The position numbers and the translations under genes were made by a program. From positions 235,535-299,534 of the forward strand of contig JAHEGE010000002.1 of the NCBI GenBank assembly GCA_024639905.1: a DNA stretch of 64,000 bases, in the 5' to 3' direction. The notes below the pieces were generated by a model. It searched no databases. It saw only the letters and a program-made list of their open reading frames with translations, and had not been told where the DNA came from. Below, piece after piece: positions 48,832 through 60,343 of the stretch (within the stretch, counting starts at the first letter, position 1; the number at the start of each line of letters is the position of its first letter). This stretch comes from Gammaproteobacteria bacterium (GTDB taxonomy: Bacteria > Pseudomonadota > Gammaproteobacteria > Pseudomonadales > Pseudohongiellaceae).

Positions 48832-49046
48832 CGGGCGCGGTAGGTGATGCGGCCTTTGGTTAGGTCGTAAGGAGTTAGCTCGACGCGCACCTGGTCGCCG
48901 GTGAGGATGCGGATGTAGTTCTTGCGCATCTTGCCGGAAATGTGGGCGGTCACAATGTGGCCGTTCTCGAGCTTAACGCGGAACATCGTGTTTGGGAGGG
49001 TGTCGACAACTTCCCCCTCCATTTCAATCTGGTCTTCCTTTGCCAT
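48828..49046 (-). CDS. infA: Translation initiation factor IF-1
   Basis: S1-like OB-fold protein of 72 aa that occupies the ribosomal A site in initiation. The sequence [19 protein letters not shown] through RITYRAR matches the E. coli protein nearly residue for residue. I use the ATG at 49046, with AGAGG 8 nt upstream. Adjacent to clpA in convergent orientation and upstream-linked to bpt-aat, the order seen in many gammaproteobacteria. Confidence 0.98.
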   Translation of the reverse strand: MAKEDQIEMEGEVVDTLPNTMFRVKLENGHIVTAHISGKMRKNYIRILTGDQVRVELTPYDLTKGRITYRAR

Positions 49047-49144
49047 TGGCAAACCTCTCTAGGTAAACAGCGGCGCATTGTGCCCGAAAACGCCTGTAAA
49101 CGCTAGCTGAGCGCGATACCCTTCACTGCGTGTAAATTGCGGCA

Positions 49145-49876
49145 CTATTTTATCCTTACCCAACGCTTGTCTTGCAGGATGTCGAGAGGGCGGAACTCCA
49201 GCTTGTATTCCATCTTCGCGCAGCCCTTGACCCAGTAGCCCAAGAAGACCGACGCAAGGTCGAGTTGGCGTGCGTGCTCGATGAGTAAGAGGATTGCGAG
49301 GCTGCCAAGCGAACGGCGTCCCTCATCGGGATCGAAGAATGTGTAAACAGCAGATAAGCCCTGAAGCAGCACATCGCACACAGTCACTGCGACGAGCCGC
49401 TCGCCAAGATAGAAGCAATAAAAACGTGTGGATTCGCTCGAGTTGAGGATGAAGGCGTCGAATTGTTCGCGGGTGGCAGGATACATGTCGCCATCGTCGT
49501 GGCGTGTATTGATGTAACGCTGATAGAGCGCCAATGCCTCAATATTCCCTTCGAGAGATTCCACGATTTTCACCACGATGTCGCGATTACGGTTGATTAC
49601 GCGGCGATAACGCCGGCTTGGCAGGAATTCCGCGACGGGTATACGGACCGACCGGCAGGCCGCGCAGTCTTCGCAATCGGGGCGATACAGGTGGGGGCCG
49701 CTGCGGCGATAGCCTTGTTCGCTGAGCTGGCTTAACAGGTCTGTGGTTGGGATGATCTCCGGATCGACGAATACGGTTGAAGCGCTTTTGCCTGATAGGT
49801 AGCTGCAAGCATGTGGCGCCGTACGGAAGAGGCGCAGCGCAAGCCGAGCATCTGGCTGTTTGGGGGCATCGCTCAT
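49145..49876 (-). CDS. bpt: Aspartate/glutamate leucyltransferase
   Basis: Adds leucine to N-terminal Asp or Glu, making them ClpS-ClpA substrates. The protein has 243 aa with ATE-family N-terminal cysteines (CxxC in DCEDCAACRSVRIP) and the C-terminal GNAT-like part (FLGYWVKGCAKMEYK). The ATG at 49876 overlaps the aat stop (ATGA). A longer frame to 50053 lies inside aat and is rejected. With aat, clpS and clpA it completes the N-degron pathway in one locus. Confidence 0.93.
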   Translation of the reverse strand: MSDAPKQPDARLALRLFRTAPHACSYLSGKSASTVFVDPEIIPTTDLLSQLSEQGYRRSGPHLYRPDCEDCAACRSVRIPVAEFLPSRRYRRVINRNRDIVVKIVESLEGNIEALALYQRYINTRHDDGDMYPATREQFDAFILNSSESTRFYCFYLGERLVAVTVCDVLLQGLSAVYTFFDPDEGRRSLGSLAILLLIEHARQLDLASVFLGYWVKGCAKMEYKLEFRPLDILQDKRWVRIK

Positions 49877-50589
49877 GGCTTTTCGCCTCCGCTGAGGTCT
49901 GCGTCGAGGGCCCAGTGGCCTGGTGTTCTCGCGCGCTCGCAGGTTGATGCGATACGCGCGATAAACGCCGCCCGCGGAATCTCTATGGCGCCTAGTGATT
50001 CGAGATGCGGGTTCGCAACCTGGCAGTCGATGAATTCGAAACCCCAGCGGCAAAGTTGCGTGGCGAGGGTGGCGAGTCCAACCTTAGACGCATTGCTCGC
50101 TCGCGAGAACATCGACTCGCCGAAAAATTGATGGCCGATAGCGATACCGTAGAGGCCGCCCACGAGGGCGTCGCCTTCCCAGACTTCGATCGAATGGGCG
50201 TGGCCCATCGCCCAGAGGTCGCAGTAAGCAGCTTGCATCTCTGCAGTAATCCAGGTGCCTGTATCGGCGCCGCGCGGTGCGGCGCAGGCTTCGATCACGT
50301 CGCTGAAACAAGTGTCGACGCTGACGTGGAAAACGCCCCTGCGCAGCAGCTTATTGAGGCTGCGTGAGGGTTTGAAACCCGCAAGTTCGATGATCATGCG
50401 CGGATCGGGCGACCACCAGAGAATCGGCTGATCGTCTTCGAACCAAGGGAAGACGCCGTGCCGATAGGCGGCTAGCAGTGTGTGAGGGCTGAGATCGCCA
50501 CCCGCGCACAGCAAGCCATTTGGCTCGCTGCTCGCGGCGGCGACGGGTGGGAATACGCCTTCGAGGTCCTCTAGCCAGGGGAGTCGCAT
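49873..50589 (-). CDS. aat: Leucyl/phenylalanyl-tRNA-protein transferase
   Basis: Adds Leu or Phe to N-terminal Lys or Arg for ClpS-ClpA degradation. The protein has 238 aa with GLLCAGGDLSPHTLLAAYRHGVFPWF, WWSPDPRM and a C-terminal EFIDCQVANPHLESLGA, the standard family blocks. It lies 15 bp after trxB and overlaps bpt by 4 bp, so the three are probably co-transcribed. Confidence 0.97.
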   Translation of the reverse strand: MRLPWLEDLEGVFPPVAAASSEPNGLLCAGGDLSPHTLLAAYRHGVFPWFEDDQPILWWSPDPRMIIELAGFKPSRSLNKLLRRGVFHVSVDTCFSDVIEACAAPRGADTGTWITAEMQAAYCDLWAMGHAHSIEVWEGDALVGGLYGIAIGHQFFGESMFSRASNASKVGLATLATQLCRWGFEFIDCQVANPHLESLGAIEIPRAAFIARIASTCERARTPGHWALDADLSGGEKP

Positions 50590-50604
50590 GTCTGCCGTTG
50601 GCGG

Positions 50605-51609
<1,005 letters not shown>

Positions 51610-51734
51610 TCAATTTTAGCCTCAGAATACCGTTAAACCTTACAGGCGTTAGCGTTCGTCTGCATTCGTGTCGCCTGCCTCATGCTAATCGAATTGAAAT
51701 ATCCCGTGTAACCAATTAATAAAGCTAATTATTT

Positions 51735-54080
51735 GTGAAAAAAACTAGTAACATCGCCAGCCCCGATCAGGCGCACCCCGCCGTTGCGAGCGTGCTCGAT
51801 AGACTCGTCCGCGAGGGCCTACTCATCGCCTATCTCCTGGCAGCGCTCATTCTCATGATCGCTTTGGCGAGTTATTCACCTAACGATCCGAGCTGGACCA
51901 CGGGTGGTGGCGGCACTGCGCAGGTCGAGAATGCGATCGGCGCGTGGGGAGCTTGGCTTGCCGACGTGCTATTGCAGGTCTGCGGCGGGCTCGCGTATAC
52001 GCTGCCGCTGTTCCTTCTGTACAAGGTGGTTAGCGCACTGCGTGGCCCGAAAGAGGAGGAGCCTGCCCCGCTGATATGGCAGCTGATGGCGTTCCGCTTC
52101 TTCGGTTTTATGCTATTACTGATCTCAGCCTGCGGTCTCGCCGCGCTGCACATTAAAGCCGGCGAGTCGTTGGCCTCGGCGGGCGGAATCCTTGGCACGC
52201 TAGTTTTGGATCTTTGTATTCCTCTCCTTGCTAGCTTGGGGACGACTCTTCTGCTATTCGCAGTTTTCTTGTTGGGGCTTACCGTGTCCGCTGATATCTC
52301 GTGGCTGGGCGTTATCGATACGCTCGGGAATTGGGCGCTTATCGCCTATGAGGGAATCACCGTAAAGGGGGCTGCTTGGCTAAAAGAGCGCAGGGAACGT
52401 GCAGCAACGAAGGAGCGCTTGACGGTACGTAAGAAGGCGATCGACATTCATGTCGAGAAGCAGAAGAAGCGCGTGCCCCCAATGATTAAGCTCGAACCAC
52501 CGAAGAAAGTCGAGCGCAGCAAACGCGTTGAGCAGGAGCGGCAAGGCACGCTATTTGCTGAGTCGGGCGTCGGTGAGTTACCACAAATCGGTTTGCTCGA
52601 TGCTTGGCAAGAAACTAATGATTCAGGTTTCTCGAAAGAGTCGCTAGAGGCGATGTCGCGACTGCTCGAGATCAAACTCAAAGACTTCGGTATCGACATA
52701 GAAGTCACTGCCGTGAATCCTGGTCCGGTGATCACGCGCTTTGAGGTTCAACCTGCGCCTGGGGTTAAAGTCAGCCGCATTAGTAATCTTGCGAAAGACC
52801 TCGCGCGTTCGCTTGCCATCGTCTCAGTACGCATCGTCGAGGTCATACCCGGAAAAACGGTTATCGGGATCGAAATTCCTAACGAAAAACGCGAGATCAT
52901 CCAGTTCAGCCAAGTTTTGTCTACGCCAGATTTCGATAAGGCTGCGTCTCCGGTGAGCATGGCGCTAGGTCATGACATCGTTGGCAAACCCGTTATCGTC
53001 GACCTGGCTAAAATGCCGCACCTACTCGTCGCGGGCACCACGGGCTCGGGCAAGTCTGTGGGCATCAACGCCATGATTCTGAGCCTGTTGTTTAAATCGA
53101 CACCAGATCAGGTGCGATTGATTATGATCGACCCGAAGATGCTTGAACTGTCAGTCTATGACGGCATCCCGCATCTGCTGACGCCGGTTATCACAGACAT
53201 GAAGGACGCCGCGAACGGCCTGCGCTGGAGCGTGGCGGAAATGGAGCGGCGCTACAAGTTAATGTCGGCGCTCGGCGTGCGGAATCTCGCTGGCTATAAC
53301 AAGAAAGTAGCTGATGCTAAAAAGGCGGGAGCACCGATACTCGATCCGCTTTGGAAACCGGACCCGATGCTGCTCGAAGAGGAGCAGGCGGCAAGCGAGC
53401 TTACCGAGCTACCGAGTATCGTCGTCATCGTCGACGAGCTCGCCGACATGATGATGGTCGTCGGTAAGAAGGTCGAAGAACTGATTGCGAGAATCGCGCA
53501 AAAGGCGCGCGCCGCGGGAATTCATTTGGTTTTGGCAACGCAGCGACCGTCTGTTGATGTACTCACCGGGCTTATCAAGGCAAATATCCCCACGCGTCTG
53601 TCTTTCATGGTCCAGTCTAAAGTCGACTCGCGCACCATTCTAGGCGAGGGCGGGGCAGAGCAGCTGCTAGGACATGGTGACATGCTTTACCTCCCCCCCG
53701 GCGGTGGTGTGCCAACACGGGTGCATGGCGCCTTTGTGAGTGATGAGGAGGTGCATCGCGTGGTGGCGGATTGGAAATCTCGCGCCGCACCGGTGTATAT
53801 CGATTCGATCACAGCGGGTGGCGACGAATTGGATATGGGCGCGATGGGCGGCGGCGAGGGTGACTCGGGAGCCGAGGAAGACGACGCGCTCTACGATGAA
53901 GCAGTCGCCTTCGTTACCGAGACCCGCAAGGCGTCGATCTCTTCGGTGCAGCGCAGGCTGCGCATCGGCTATAATCGTGCGGCAAGGATGATCGAGACTA
54001 TGGAAGCGTCTGGCGTGGTTTCCCCTATGGGCGGCAATGGCCAACGCGAAGTCCTTGCGCCACCCCCGCCTCGTAGTTGA
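51735..54080 (+). CDS. ftsK: DNA translocase FtsK
   Basis: Septum-anchored motor that pumps chromosome ends and activates XerCD at dif. The protein has 781 aa: N-terminal membrane domain with about four helices (30-195), short basic linker, RecA-like motor with Walker [10 protein letters not shown] (about 434-442) and [12 protein letters not shown], and C-terminal gamma winged helix ([19 protein letters not shown]) that reads polar DNA motifs. The start is GTG at 51735; no Shine-Dalgarno is visible and an in-frame stop lies just upstream. The long linker of E. coli FtsK is absent, as in Pseudomonas. Confidence 0.95.
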   Translation: MKKTSNIASPDQAHPAVASVLDRLVREGLLIAYLLAALILMIALASYSPNDPSWTTGGGGTAQVENAIGAWGAWLADVLLQVCGGLAYTLPLFLLYKVVSALRGPKEEEPAPLIWQLMAFRFFGFMLLLISACGLAALHIKAGESLASAGGILGTLVLDLCIPLLASLGTTLLLFAVFLLGLTVSADISWLGVIDTLGNWALIAYEGITVKGAAWLKERRERAATKERLTVRKKAIDIHVEKQKKRVPPMIKLEPPKKVERSKRVEQERQGTLFAESGVGELPQIGLLDAWQETNDSGFSKESLEAMSRLLEIKLKDFGIDIEVTAVNPGPVITRFEVQPAPGVKVSRISNLAKDLARSLAIVSVRIVEVIPGKTVIGIEIPNEKREIIQFSQVLSTPDFDKAASPVSMALGHDIVGKPVIVDLAKMPHLLVAGTTGSGKSVGINAMILSLLFKSTPDQVRLIMIDPKMLELSVYDGIPHLLTPVITDMKDAANGLRWSVAEMERRYKLMSALGVRNLAGYNKKVADAKKAGAPILDPLWKPDPMLLEEEQAASELTELPSIVVIVDELADMMMVVGKKVEELIARIAQKARAAGIHLVLATQRPSVDVLTGLIKANIPTRLSFMVQSKVDSRTILGEGGAEQLLGHGDMLYLPPGGGVPTRVHGAFVSDEEVHRVVADWKSRAAPVYIDSITAGGDELDMGAMGGGEGDSGAEEDDALYDEAVAFVTETRKASISSVQRRLRIGYNRAARMIETMEASGVVSPMGGNGQREVLAPPPPRS

Positions 54081-54090
54081 GAACCTTGTT

Positions 54091-54792
54091 ATGCGCACCC
54101 TTGCCCTTATCTGTTATGTGCTCGCCTTCGCACCAGTAATAGCATTCGCAGCAGCCGAGAGCGCGATGGATGAGGCCGCTTCAGAAACTGCCCTTGATAG
54201 CCTGCTGACGACAATGAAGACCCTGCGTGCGGATGTTGATCAATTCATCATCGAAGCCGACGGCGGCGTCCTCGAAGAGTCGAGCATCCTTATGCTGCTG
54301 AAAAAGCCTGATGGTTTCCTTTGGCAGACACTCGAACCTTTCCCCGAAACGCTGGTGACCAATGGCGAATGGCTTTGGAATTATCAGCCTGACTTAGAGC
54401 AGGTAGTGATTGAGCCCTGGCGCCGCGACGAGTCCGAGTTTGCCGCTCAGCTGTTAAGCGGAGATAGCGTCAGAGGCAACGGCGACAATGGCGATAGCGG
54501 AGAGACGCGCGGGCTTGCAGAGGAGTACAGGATTAGTGCTGTCGTTGACGCAGCAACCGGGATCGCAGAGTTTACTCTTACCCCGCGTGAGAGTAGCAAT
54601 GTGAATCGCCGCATCACCCTCAGCTTTAGTGCGGCGACACTCGATTCTATCGTGTTAGAGGCGCGCAGTGGCCAGCGTACGCTGTGGCGTTTCGAGAACG
54701 TCGTTGTCAACGAGGCGATCGATGCCGCCCAGTTCGACTTCGTACCGCCAGCCGGAGTTGAAGTGATTCGGAATAATTATGCTGCGCCCTAA
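54091..54792 (+). CDS. lolA: Periplasmic lipoprotein carrier LolA
   Basis: Carries lipoproteins from LolCDE (also in this window, 3611-6810) to the outer membrane. The protein has 233 aa with a signal peptide (MRTLALICYVLAFAPVIAFA). Typical blocks are FLWQTLEPFPETLVTNGEWLWNY and DLEQVVIEPW. Near residues 127-145 there is an acidic Gly/Asp-rich insert (NGDNGDSGE) not seen in E. coli LolA. The ATG at 54091, 10 bp after ftsK, is chosen because it starts the signal peptide. Confidence 0.92.
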   Translation: MRTLALICYVLAFAPVIAFAAAESAMDEAASETALDSLLTTMKTLRADVDQFIIEADGGVLEESSILMLLKKPDGFLWQTLEPFPETLVTNGEWLWNYQPDLEQVVIEPWRRDESEFAAQLLSGDSVRGNGDNGDSGETRGLAEEYRISAVVDAATGIAEFTLTPRESSNVNRRITLSFSAATLDSIVLEARSGQRTLWRFENVVVNEAIDAAQFDFVPPAGVEVIRNNYAAP

Positions 54793-54810
54793 CACGATGG
54801 GAGGACGCTG

Positions 54811-55188
54811 ATGAACAGTGTTATCGCTGTTGCTGTGGGAGGAGCGTTAGGCGCCGTATCGCGCTATTCACTAGGCCTCGCCGTGGTAAGCATCATGGGG
54901 TCGCGCCTGCCTTGGGCTACGCTCGGGGTTAATCTCCTTGGCTCTTTCCTCATCGGCGTGGTGGTTGTAGCGATCGGGGACAGGGCAGTTGTCAGCGAGC
55001 TTTGGCGGCCGCTATTGGTCGTAGGATTTCTCGGAGCTTTCACGACGTTCTCGTCATTTTCGCTAGACACCCTGTTGTTACTCCAGCAAGGCCATTACAA
55101 TAGCGCTTTCGGCTACATCGCCGTCAGCGTCGGAGCATGCCTCGCTGCGACTTTGGCCGGCATGCAGCTCGCCAAGGCGCTCTTGTAA
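54811..55188 (+). CDS. crcB: Fluoride channel CrcB/Fluc
   Basis: Small four-helix membrane protein (125 aa) that exports fluoride as a dual-topology dimer. Conserved GGALGAVSRY at the N-terminus, NLLGSFLIG and GFLGAFTTFSSFS are all present. GGGAGG lies upstream of the ATG. Only 18 bp separate it from lolA, so there is no room for a fluoride riboswitch; it is probably read from the ftsK-lolA transcript and continues into serS (30 bp). Confidence 0.95.
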   Translation: MNSVIAVAVGGALGAVSRYSLGLAVVSIMGSRLPWATLGVNLLGSFLIGVVVVAIGDRAVVSELWRPLLVVGFLGAFTTFSSFSLDTLLLLQQGHYNSAFGYIAVSVGACLAATLAGMQLAKALL

Positions 55189-56495
<1,307 letters not shown>

Positions 56496-56496
<1 letters not shown>

Positions 56497-57869
56497 TGGA
56501 GCGACTCCCGCTCTTCCTCGATGTGCAAGCACAGCGCTGCGTCGTGATCGGAGGCGGAGAGGTAGCGCTGCGCAAGGCGACGCTCTTAGTGCGGGCAGGA
56601 GCGAGGCTCCATGTCGTTGCCCCTGAACTTTGCGACGAAATGGCATCATTATGCGAAGAGTCTGATGCGCTGCTCTGCCGCACTGAATTCCACGAATGCT
56701 GCCTGCAGGGTGCGACACTGGCGATCGCGGCAACCGACTCGCTAGAGGTCAACACGGCAGTGAGTCTGGCAGCCCGAGCTCGTGGAATTCCAGTCAATGT
56801 CGTCGACCAGCCTGAGTTATGTACATTTATCGTTCCCGCTATCGTTGACCGAAGCCCGATCGTCGTCGCCATTTCCAGTGGCGGCGCGTCGCCAATCCTC
56901 GCGCGCTCTATAAAAGGGTTAATAGACTCGCTCCTGCCGGCTCGAGTCGATCGCTTGGCCGCCTTGCTGCGGGAGCTGCGAGATAGCATTAAGGCCAAGA
57001 TTCCTCGTTTCGAACAGCGCACACGGTTTTGGGAAAAAATACTCGAAGGTGATATCCCCGAGCTCGTGTATTCAGGAAAAGAGCAGCAAGCGCGCGAGAG
57101 AATAGAAGAAGAGGCGCGGCGACCGCCAAGGGCAAAGGGCGAGGTTTACCTCGTCGGCGCAGGGCCGGGCGACCCAGAGTTGCTTACGCTAAAGGCGCTG
57201 CGCCTTATGCACAAAGCCGATGTCGTTCTCTATGACCGCCTCGTGAGCGAGGCGATCCTGCTCAAGTTGCGTCCCGATGCGGACAAGGTTTTCGTGGGCA
57301 AGGCACGCGCCGATCATGCGGTACCCCAAGAGGGGATCAACGAGATGCTGGTGCGACTAGCGCGCGAAGGTAAGCGTGTGTTGAGGCTTAAGGGTGGCGA
57401 CCCGTTCATTTTCGGCCGTGGCGGCGAGGAGATCGAAACTCTGGCCGCCGCAGGCATTTCCTTTCAAGTTGTACCTGGGATTACCGCGGCCTCGGGCTGC
57501 GCGACGTATGCCGGCATCCCGCTCACGCATCGAGACTATTCGCAGTCTGTGCGTTTCTTGACAGGACACATTCGCGAAGGAGGCGTGCCGCTTAATTGGG
57601 AGCTGCTCGTGCGCGAACAGCAGACTCTCGCGTTTTATATGGGCTTAAGCGGCTTAGAAGTCATTGCAAGACAGCTGCTCGAGCACAGTATGGATTCCTC
57701 TATGCCGGTGGCCGTCATCGAGCAGGGCACGACTCGTGAGCAGAAGGTCTGTGTTGCGAGCCTTGAAGACATCGTGACGCGCGTTGCAGCCGAAGGTATT
57801 CAGCCGCCTACCTTAATCATCGTAGGCCGCGTCGTTGCTTTACGCGACAAACTCAATTGGTTTGGCTAG
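56496..57869 (+). CDS. cysG: Siroheme synthase CysG
   Basis: Trifunctional enzyme, 457 aa, that makes siroheme for sulfite and nitrite reductases. The N-terminal half holds precorrin-2 dehydrogenase/ferrochelatase (VVIGGGEVALRKATLL, NAD site). The C-terminal half is uroporphyrinogen III methyltransferase (VYLVGAGPGDPELLTLKAL and LRLKGGDPFIFGRGGEE). It is functionally tied to cysB and cysH at 36-38 kb. GTG start coupled to serS. Confidence 0.96.
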
Positions 57870-57873
57870 CGGA

Positions 57874-58215
57874 TTAAAGGCAGTTCTCGGGCTTGGGCAA
57901 GCCGCCGATTTTTGCCGCAAGTTTGGCTGGGCTGCCGCCAAAAAGGCCCATCAAGTAACGGCTCTGACCTTTGTCACTGCCTAACTCACGTTTCACTAAG
58001 GCCACCAGCGCACGGTTCGCTGGTGCCACTTGATGCGCTTCATAGAAGCGGCGAAGTAGTGAGAGAACCTCCCAATGTTCATCCTTCAGCGCTATGTCCT
58101 CGCGGATGGCGAGTTGCTCGGCAGCAGCCGGCGTCCAGTCGTTCAGGTGGAGCAGAAAGCCTTCTGGGTCTAGCTTAGGGAGCGCAGGCGTCGCCGTGGT
58201 GAAAGTGTCGTTCAT
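57874..58215 (-). CDS. tusE: Sulfurtransferase TusE (DsrC family)
   Basis: Accepts sulfur from TusBCD and passes it to MnmA for tRNA 2-thiolation. The protein has 113 aa of the DsrC fold with the conserved penultimate cysteine (Cys112, PENCL). LNDWTPAAAEQLAIRE and LRRFYEAHQVAPANR are typical. The ATG at 58215 is preferred; a longer in-frame start at 58245 lies inside tusB. Last gene of the tusDCBE run. Confidence 0.94.
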   Translation of the reverse strand: MNDTFTTATPALPKLDPEGFLLHLNDWTPAAAEQLAIREDIALKDEHWEVLSLLRRFYEAHQVAPANRALVALVKRELGSDKGQSRYLMGLFGGSPAKLAAKIGGLPKPENCL

Positions 58216-58217
58216 CG

Positions 58218-58511
58218 CTAGTACCAGCTTACGCTGCGGCCGCATTCGGCGGTAAGGTCAACGAAGCCAGCGTAATCTGTGCTGGCGTGCAGCGGACTTA
58301 ATTGTACGCCACGCGCGGCTGCGTCTTCGGTTAGGAAAACGATTTGTTGCTTAGAAAATTCACTGAAAATTTCCGACTGACGCGCGAAATAAACACCATC
58401 TTCGATGAACATTATGATATCGCCGTCTGCAAGCAACGCGCGCAACTCGTCCAGCCGCATTGCCGCAGGGCTTGTTGGGACTAGGTGGAGTGTGTTCGGT
58501 GGCTTGCTCAT
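58218..58511 (-). CDS. tusB: Sulfur relay protein TusB
   Basis: Small DsrH-like subunit of the TusBCD hexamer, 97 aa. It begins MSKPPNTLHLVPTSP and has GDIIMFIEDGVYFA. It stands between tusC (23 bp) and tusE (2 bp). Role: structural partner in moving persulfide sulfur from TusA to TusE; TusA itself is not in the window. Confidence 0.88.
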   Translation of the reverse strand: MSKPPNTLHLVPTSPAAMRLDELRALLADGDIIMFIEDGVYFARQSEIFSEFSKQQIVFLTEDAAARGVQLSPLHASTDYAGFVDLTAECGRSVSWY

Positions 58512-58534
58512 GATATTAGTCGTCGTCGCTGTAT

Positions 58535-58897
58535 TTATAAGTTGATTATTGGGCCGCCACCCTCAATGAGGGTCTGTAACTGAGCTTCGTCTACGAGGGT
58601 GGCTGCGAGGGCTAGCTCACTAGGCTCGATGCCGCGCTCGTTCAACGCACTCTTAAGCACATAGACGGTTTCAATGCCGTAGAGCTCAAGCGTCTCAAGA
58701 GCAGCGACATGGGGTTTCGCGGCGATCCCCGCAGTGTCCTGGCCGCGCAAAAGCTGGTACACACCATCGCCGATAAACAGGTAGCGTACGTCGCGCTCGA
58801 ATACCGCTGCGGCGAAAGCGATATCGAGGGTTTGCCTGGCGCCATCGCCACCGTAGGGTGCGCGCCTCGCGATCAGTGTCAGAGGACGCTTAGCCAA
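58535..58897 (-). CDS. tusC: Sulfur relay protein TusC
   Basis: DsrF-like subunit of TusBCD, 120 aa, with RRAPYGGDGARQTLDIAFAA and LFIGDGVYQLL typical of the family. It overlaps tusD by 8 bp, indicating translational coupling. Confidence 0.9.
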   Translation of the reverse strand: MAKRPLTLIARRAPYGGDGARQTLDIAFAAAVFERDVRYLFIGDGVYQLLRGQDTAGIAAKPHVAALETLELYGIETVYVLKSALNERGIEPSELALAATLVDEAQLQTLIEGGGPIINL

Positions 58898-59303
58898 AAC
58901 TGATCACCCGCTCGGCAGAATCGAGTGCGGCGATAAGTTGCCCAAGACCGCCAATTTCGCTGCTTGGATAACAAGTTATTGCGTTGAGCTCATGCCGATT
59001 CGACTCGGTTTCGTCGACTATCCCCCGGCGGATGGCGGATGAGACGCAGGCGGTTGAGGTTATAGCGTGCTCTTCGATAAGCGCATGCCATAAAGCAGGG
59101 AGGTTCGGTTCATCCTGGGGCATGACAGTGACGGCTGACGCGTTGTGAGCGCCATCGCCATAGAAGAAGAGTTGCTCAATGCTATGGCCTTGGTCGAGCA
59201 AGGCCGTGGCGAAGCGGTAGGCGCTGAGCGCCGCTTCGCTGGACTGCGGAGCGGCGTTGACGATGACCAGATAGCGCAGCGCAGGCTGCGCAGAGTCGGC
59301 CAT
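58890..59303 (-). CDS. tusD: Sulfurtransferase TusD
   Basis: DsrE-like catalytic subunit of TusBCD, 137 aa. The sulfur-carrying cysteine is Cys86 in ACVSSAIRRGI, corresponding to Cys78 of E. coli TusD. LFFYGDGAHNAS is also characteristic. First of tusDCBE; its ATG directly follows the yccA stop (one-base overlap). Confidence 0.93.
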   Translation of the reverse strand: MADSAQPALRYLVIVNAAPQSSEAALSAYRFATALLDQGHSIEQLFFYGDGAHNASAVTVMPQDEPNLPALWHALIEEHAITSTACVSSAIRRGIVDETESNRHELNAITCYPSSEIGGLGQLIAALDSAERVISFG

Positions 59304-59971
59304 TACTCGCGACCGGTAAACGCTGCGATGAGGTTGAGCAGGTGAATGAAGAGGTTGAATATGCTCAGGTAGAGGCTAATTGTCGCCATGATGTAGTTGC
59401 GTTCGCCGCCATTCACGATGCGGCTTGTGTCGAACAAGATAAGCCCAGACATCAGCATAATGACAGCAGCGGATATCGCGAGGCTTACGGCTGGCACTTG
59501 GAAAAAAAGGTTCGCGAGCATCGCGACCACCAAGACCATCATGCCTGTGGCGAGGAAGCCGCCGAGAAAGTTGAAGTTCTTGCCCGAGGTGAGTGCGTAG
59601 CCAGACAGAGTCAAAAAGATGAGTCCAGTTCCGCCAAGCGCCTGCGCGATAATCGCGCCACCGTTCGCGTAAACCGCTAAATACGTTGAGAGCATGGGGC
59701 CTAAGCCGCCACCCATGAGTCCTGCGAAAACAAACACGGCTACGAGGCCCTTGCTTGAATTTGCTGTTGCTCGCACGACGAATGACATGATGAAGCCGCC
59801 AATGATGAGCAGCAGACCGGCGCCTGAACCTAGCTGGAGCGCCATCGCGGCGACGGCGCAAAGCGCGCTGAAGACTAGGGTCATAGAGAGGAGGGCATAG
59901 GTGTTCCGAACAACCTTATTGACGGAGGTCGCCTGGATGCCGCTGGCGACGTTGGCGTTGATCTCGTTCAT
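59303..59971 (-). CDS. yccA: BI-1/YccA family inner membrane protein
   Basis: Seven-helix membrane protein, 222 aa, Bax inhibitor-1 family. E. coli YccA is a substrate and modulator of the FtsH protease. Family marks are VRNTYALLSMTLVFSALCA at the start and SGLILFDTSRIVNGGERNYIMATISLYLSIFNLF near the end. AGGAA lies 8 nt upstream of the ATG. It is next to the tus genes, as in Pseudomonas and E. coli. Confidence 0.93.
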   Translation of the reverse strand: MNEINANVASGIQATSVNKVVRNTYALLSMTLVFSALCAVAAMALQLGSGAGLLLIIGGFIMSFVVRATANSSKGLVAVFVFAGLMGGGLGPMLSTYLAVYANGGAIIAQALGGTGLIFLTLSGYALTSGKNFNFLGGFLATGMMVLVVAMLANLFFQVPAVSLAISAAVIMLMSGLILFDTSRIVNGGERNYIMATISLYLSIFNLFIHLLNLIAAFTGRE

Positions 59972-60082
59972 AGTCTGTCTTCCTAACTAGTTTAATTGGA
60001 TTATGGAGTCTTACGGTGGAACTGAGGGTAGTTTAGCAGAATTCAAGAGGGGACAATATTCGTCTCAACGCGATTTCGTGGT

Positions 60083-60110
60083 TTGACTGACTGCCGTTTT
60101 GGTGTAATAT
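60083..60110 (+). promoter_or_regulatory. Promoter of tRNA-Ser
   Basis: TTGACT (60083-60088), 16-bp spacer, TAATAT (60105-60110). Transcription would start near 60117, about 8 nt before the tRNA. Confidence 0.65.
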
Positions 60111-60124
60111 TTCGATCCTGTTGC

Positions 60125-60214
60125 GGAGGGGTGGCAGAGTGGTTGAATGCACTGGTCTTGAAAACCAGCGAAGGTGAAAGCCTTCCGAGAGTTCGAATCT
60201 CTCCTCCTCCGCCA
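60125..60214 (+). tRNA. tRNA-Ser (TGA)
   Basis: A 90-nt class II tRNA. Acceptor GGAGGGG pairs with CTCCTCC (one G-T), anticodon loop CTTGAAA (TGA), long variable arm (CGAAGGTGAAAGCCTTCC), T-loop GTTCGAATC, G discriminator and encoded CCA. The T-rich stretch after it carries no clear hairpin; 60215-60343 has only simple pyrimidine-rich repeats and a twice-repeated TCGAAGGGCG. Confidence 0.98.
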
Positions 60215-60343
60215 CTCTTTTCCTTGCTCTCACTTCGCACCGCCTTTCTTTGCCCTCTTTGCCCTCTTAGCTTTCTTGCTACTGCCTACTGCCTTTTCGA
60301 AGGGCGCTCTTTTGTCGAAGGGCGGCTAGCAGCTATATTGCGC

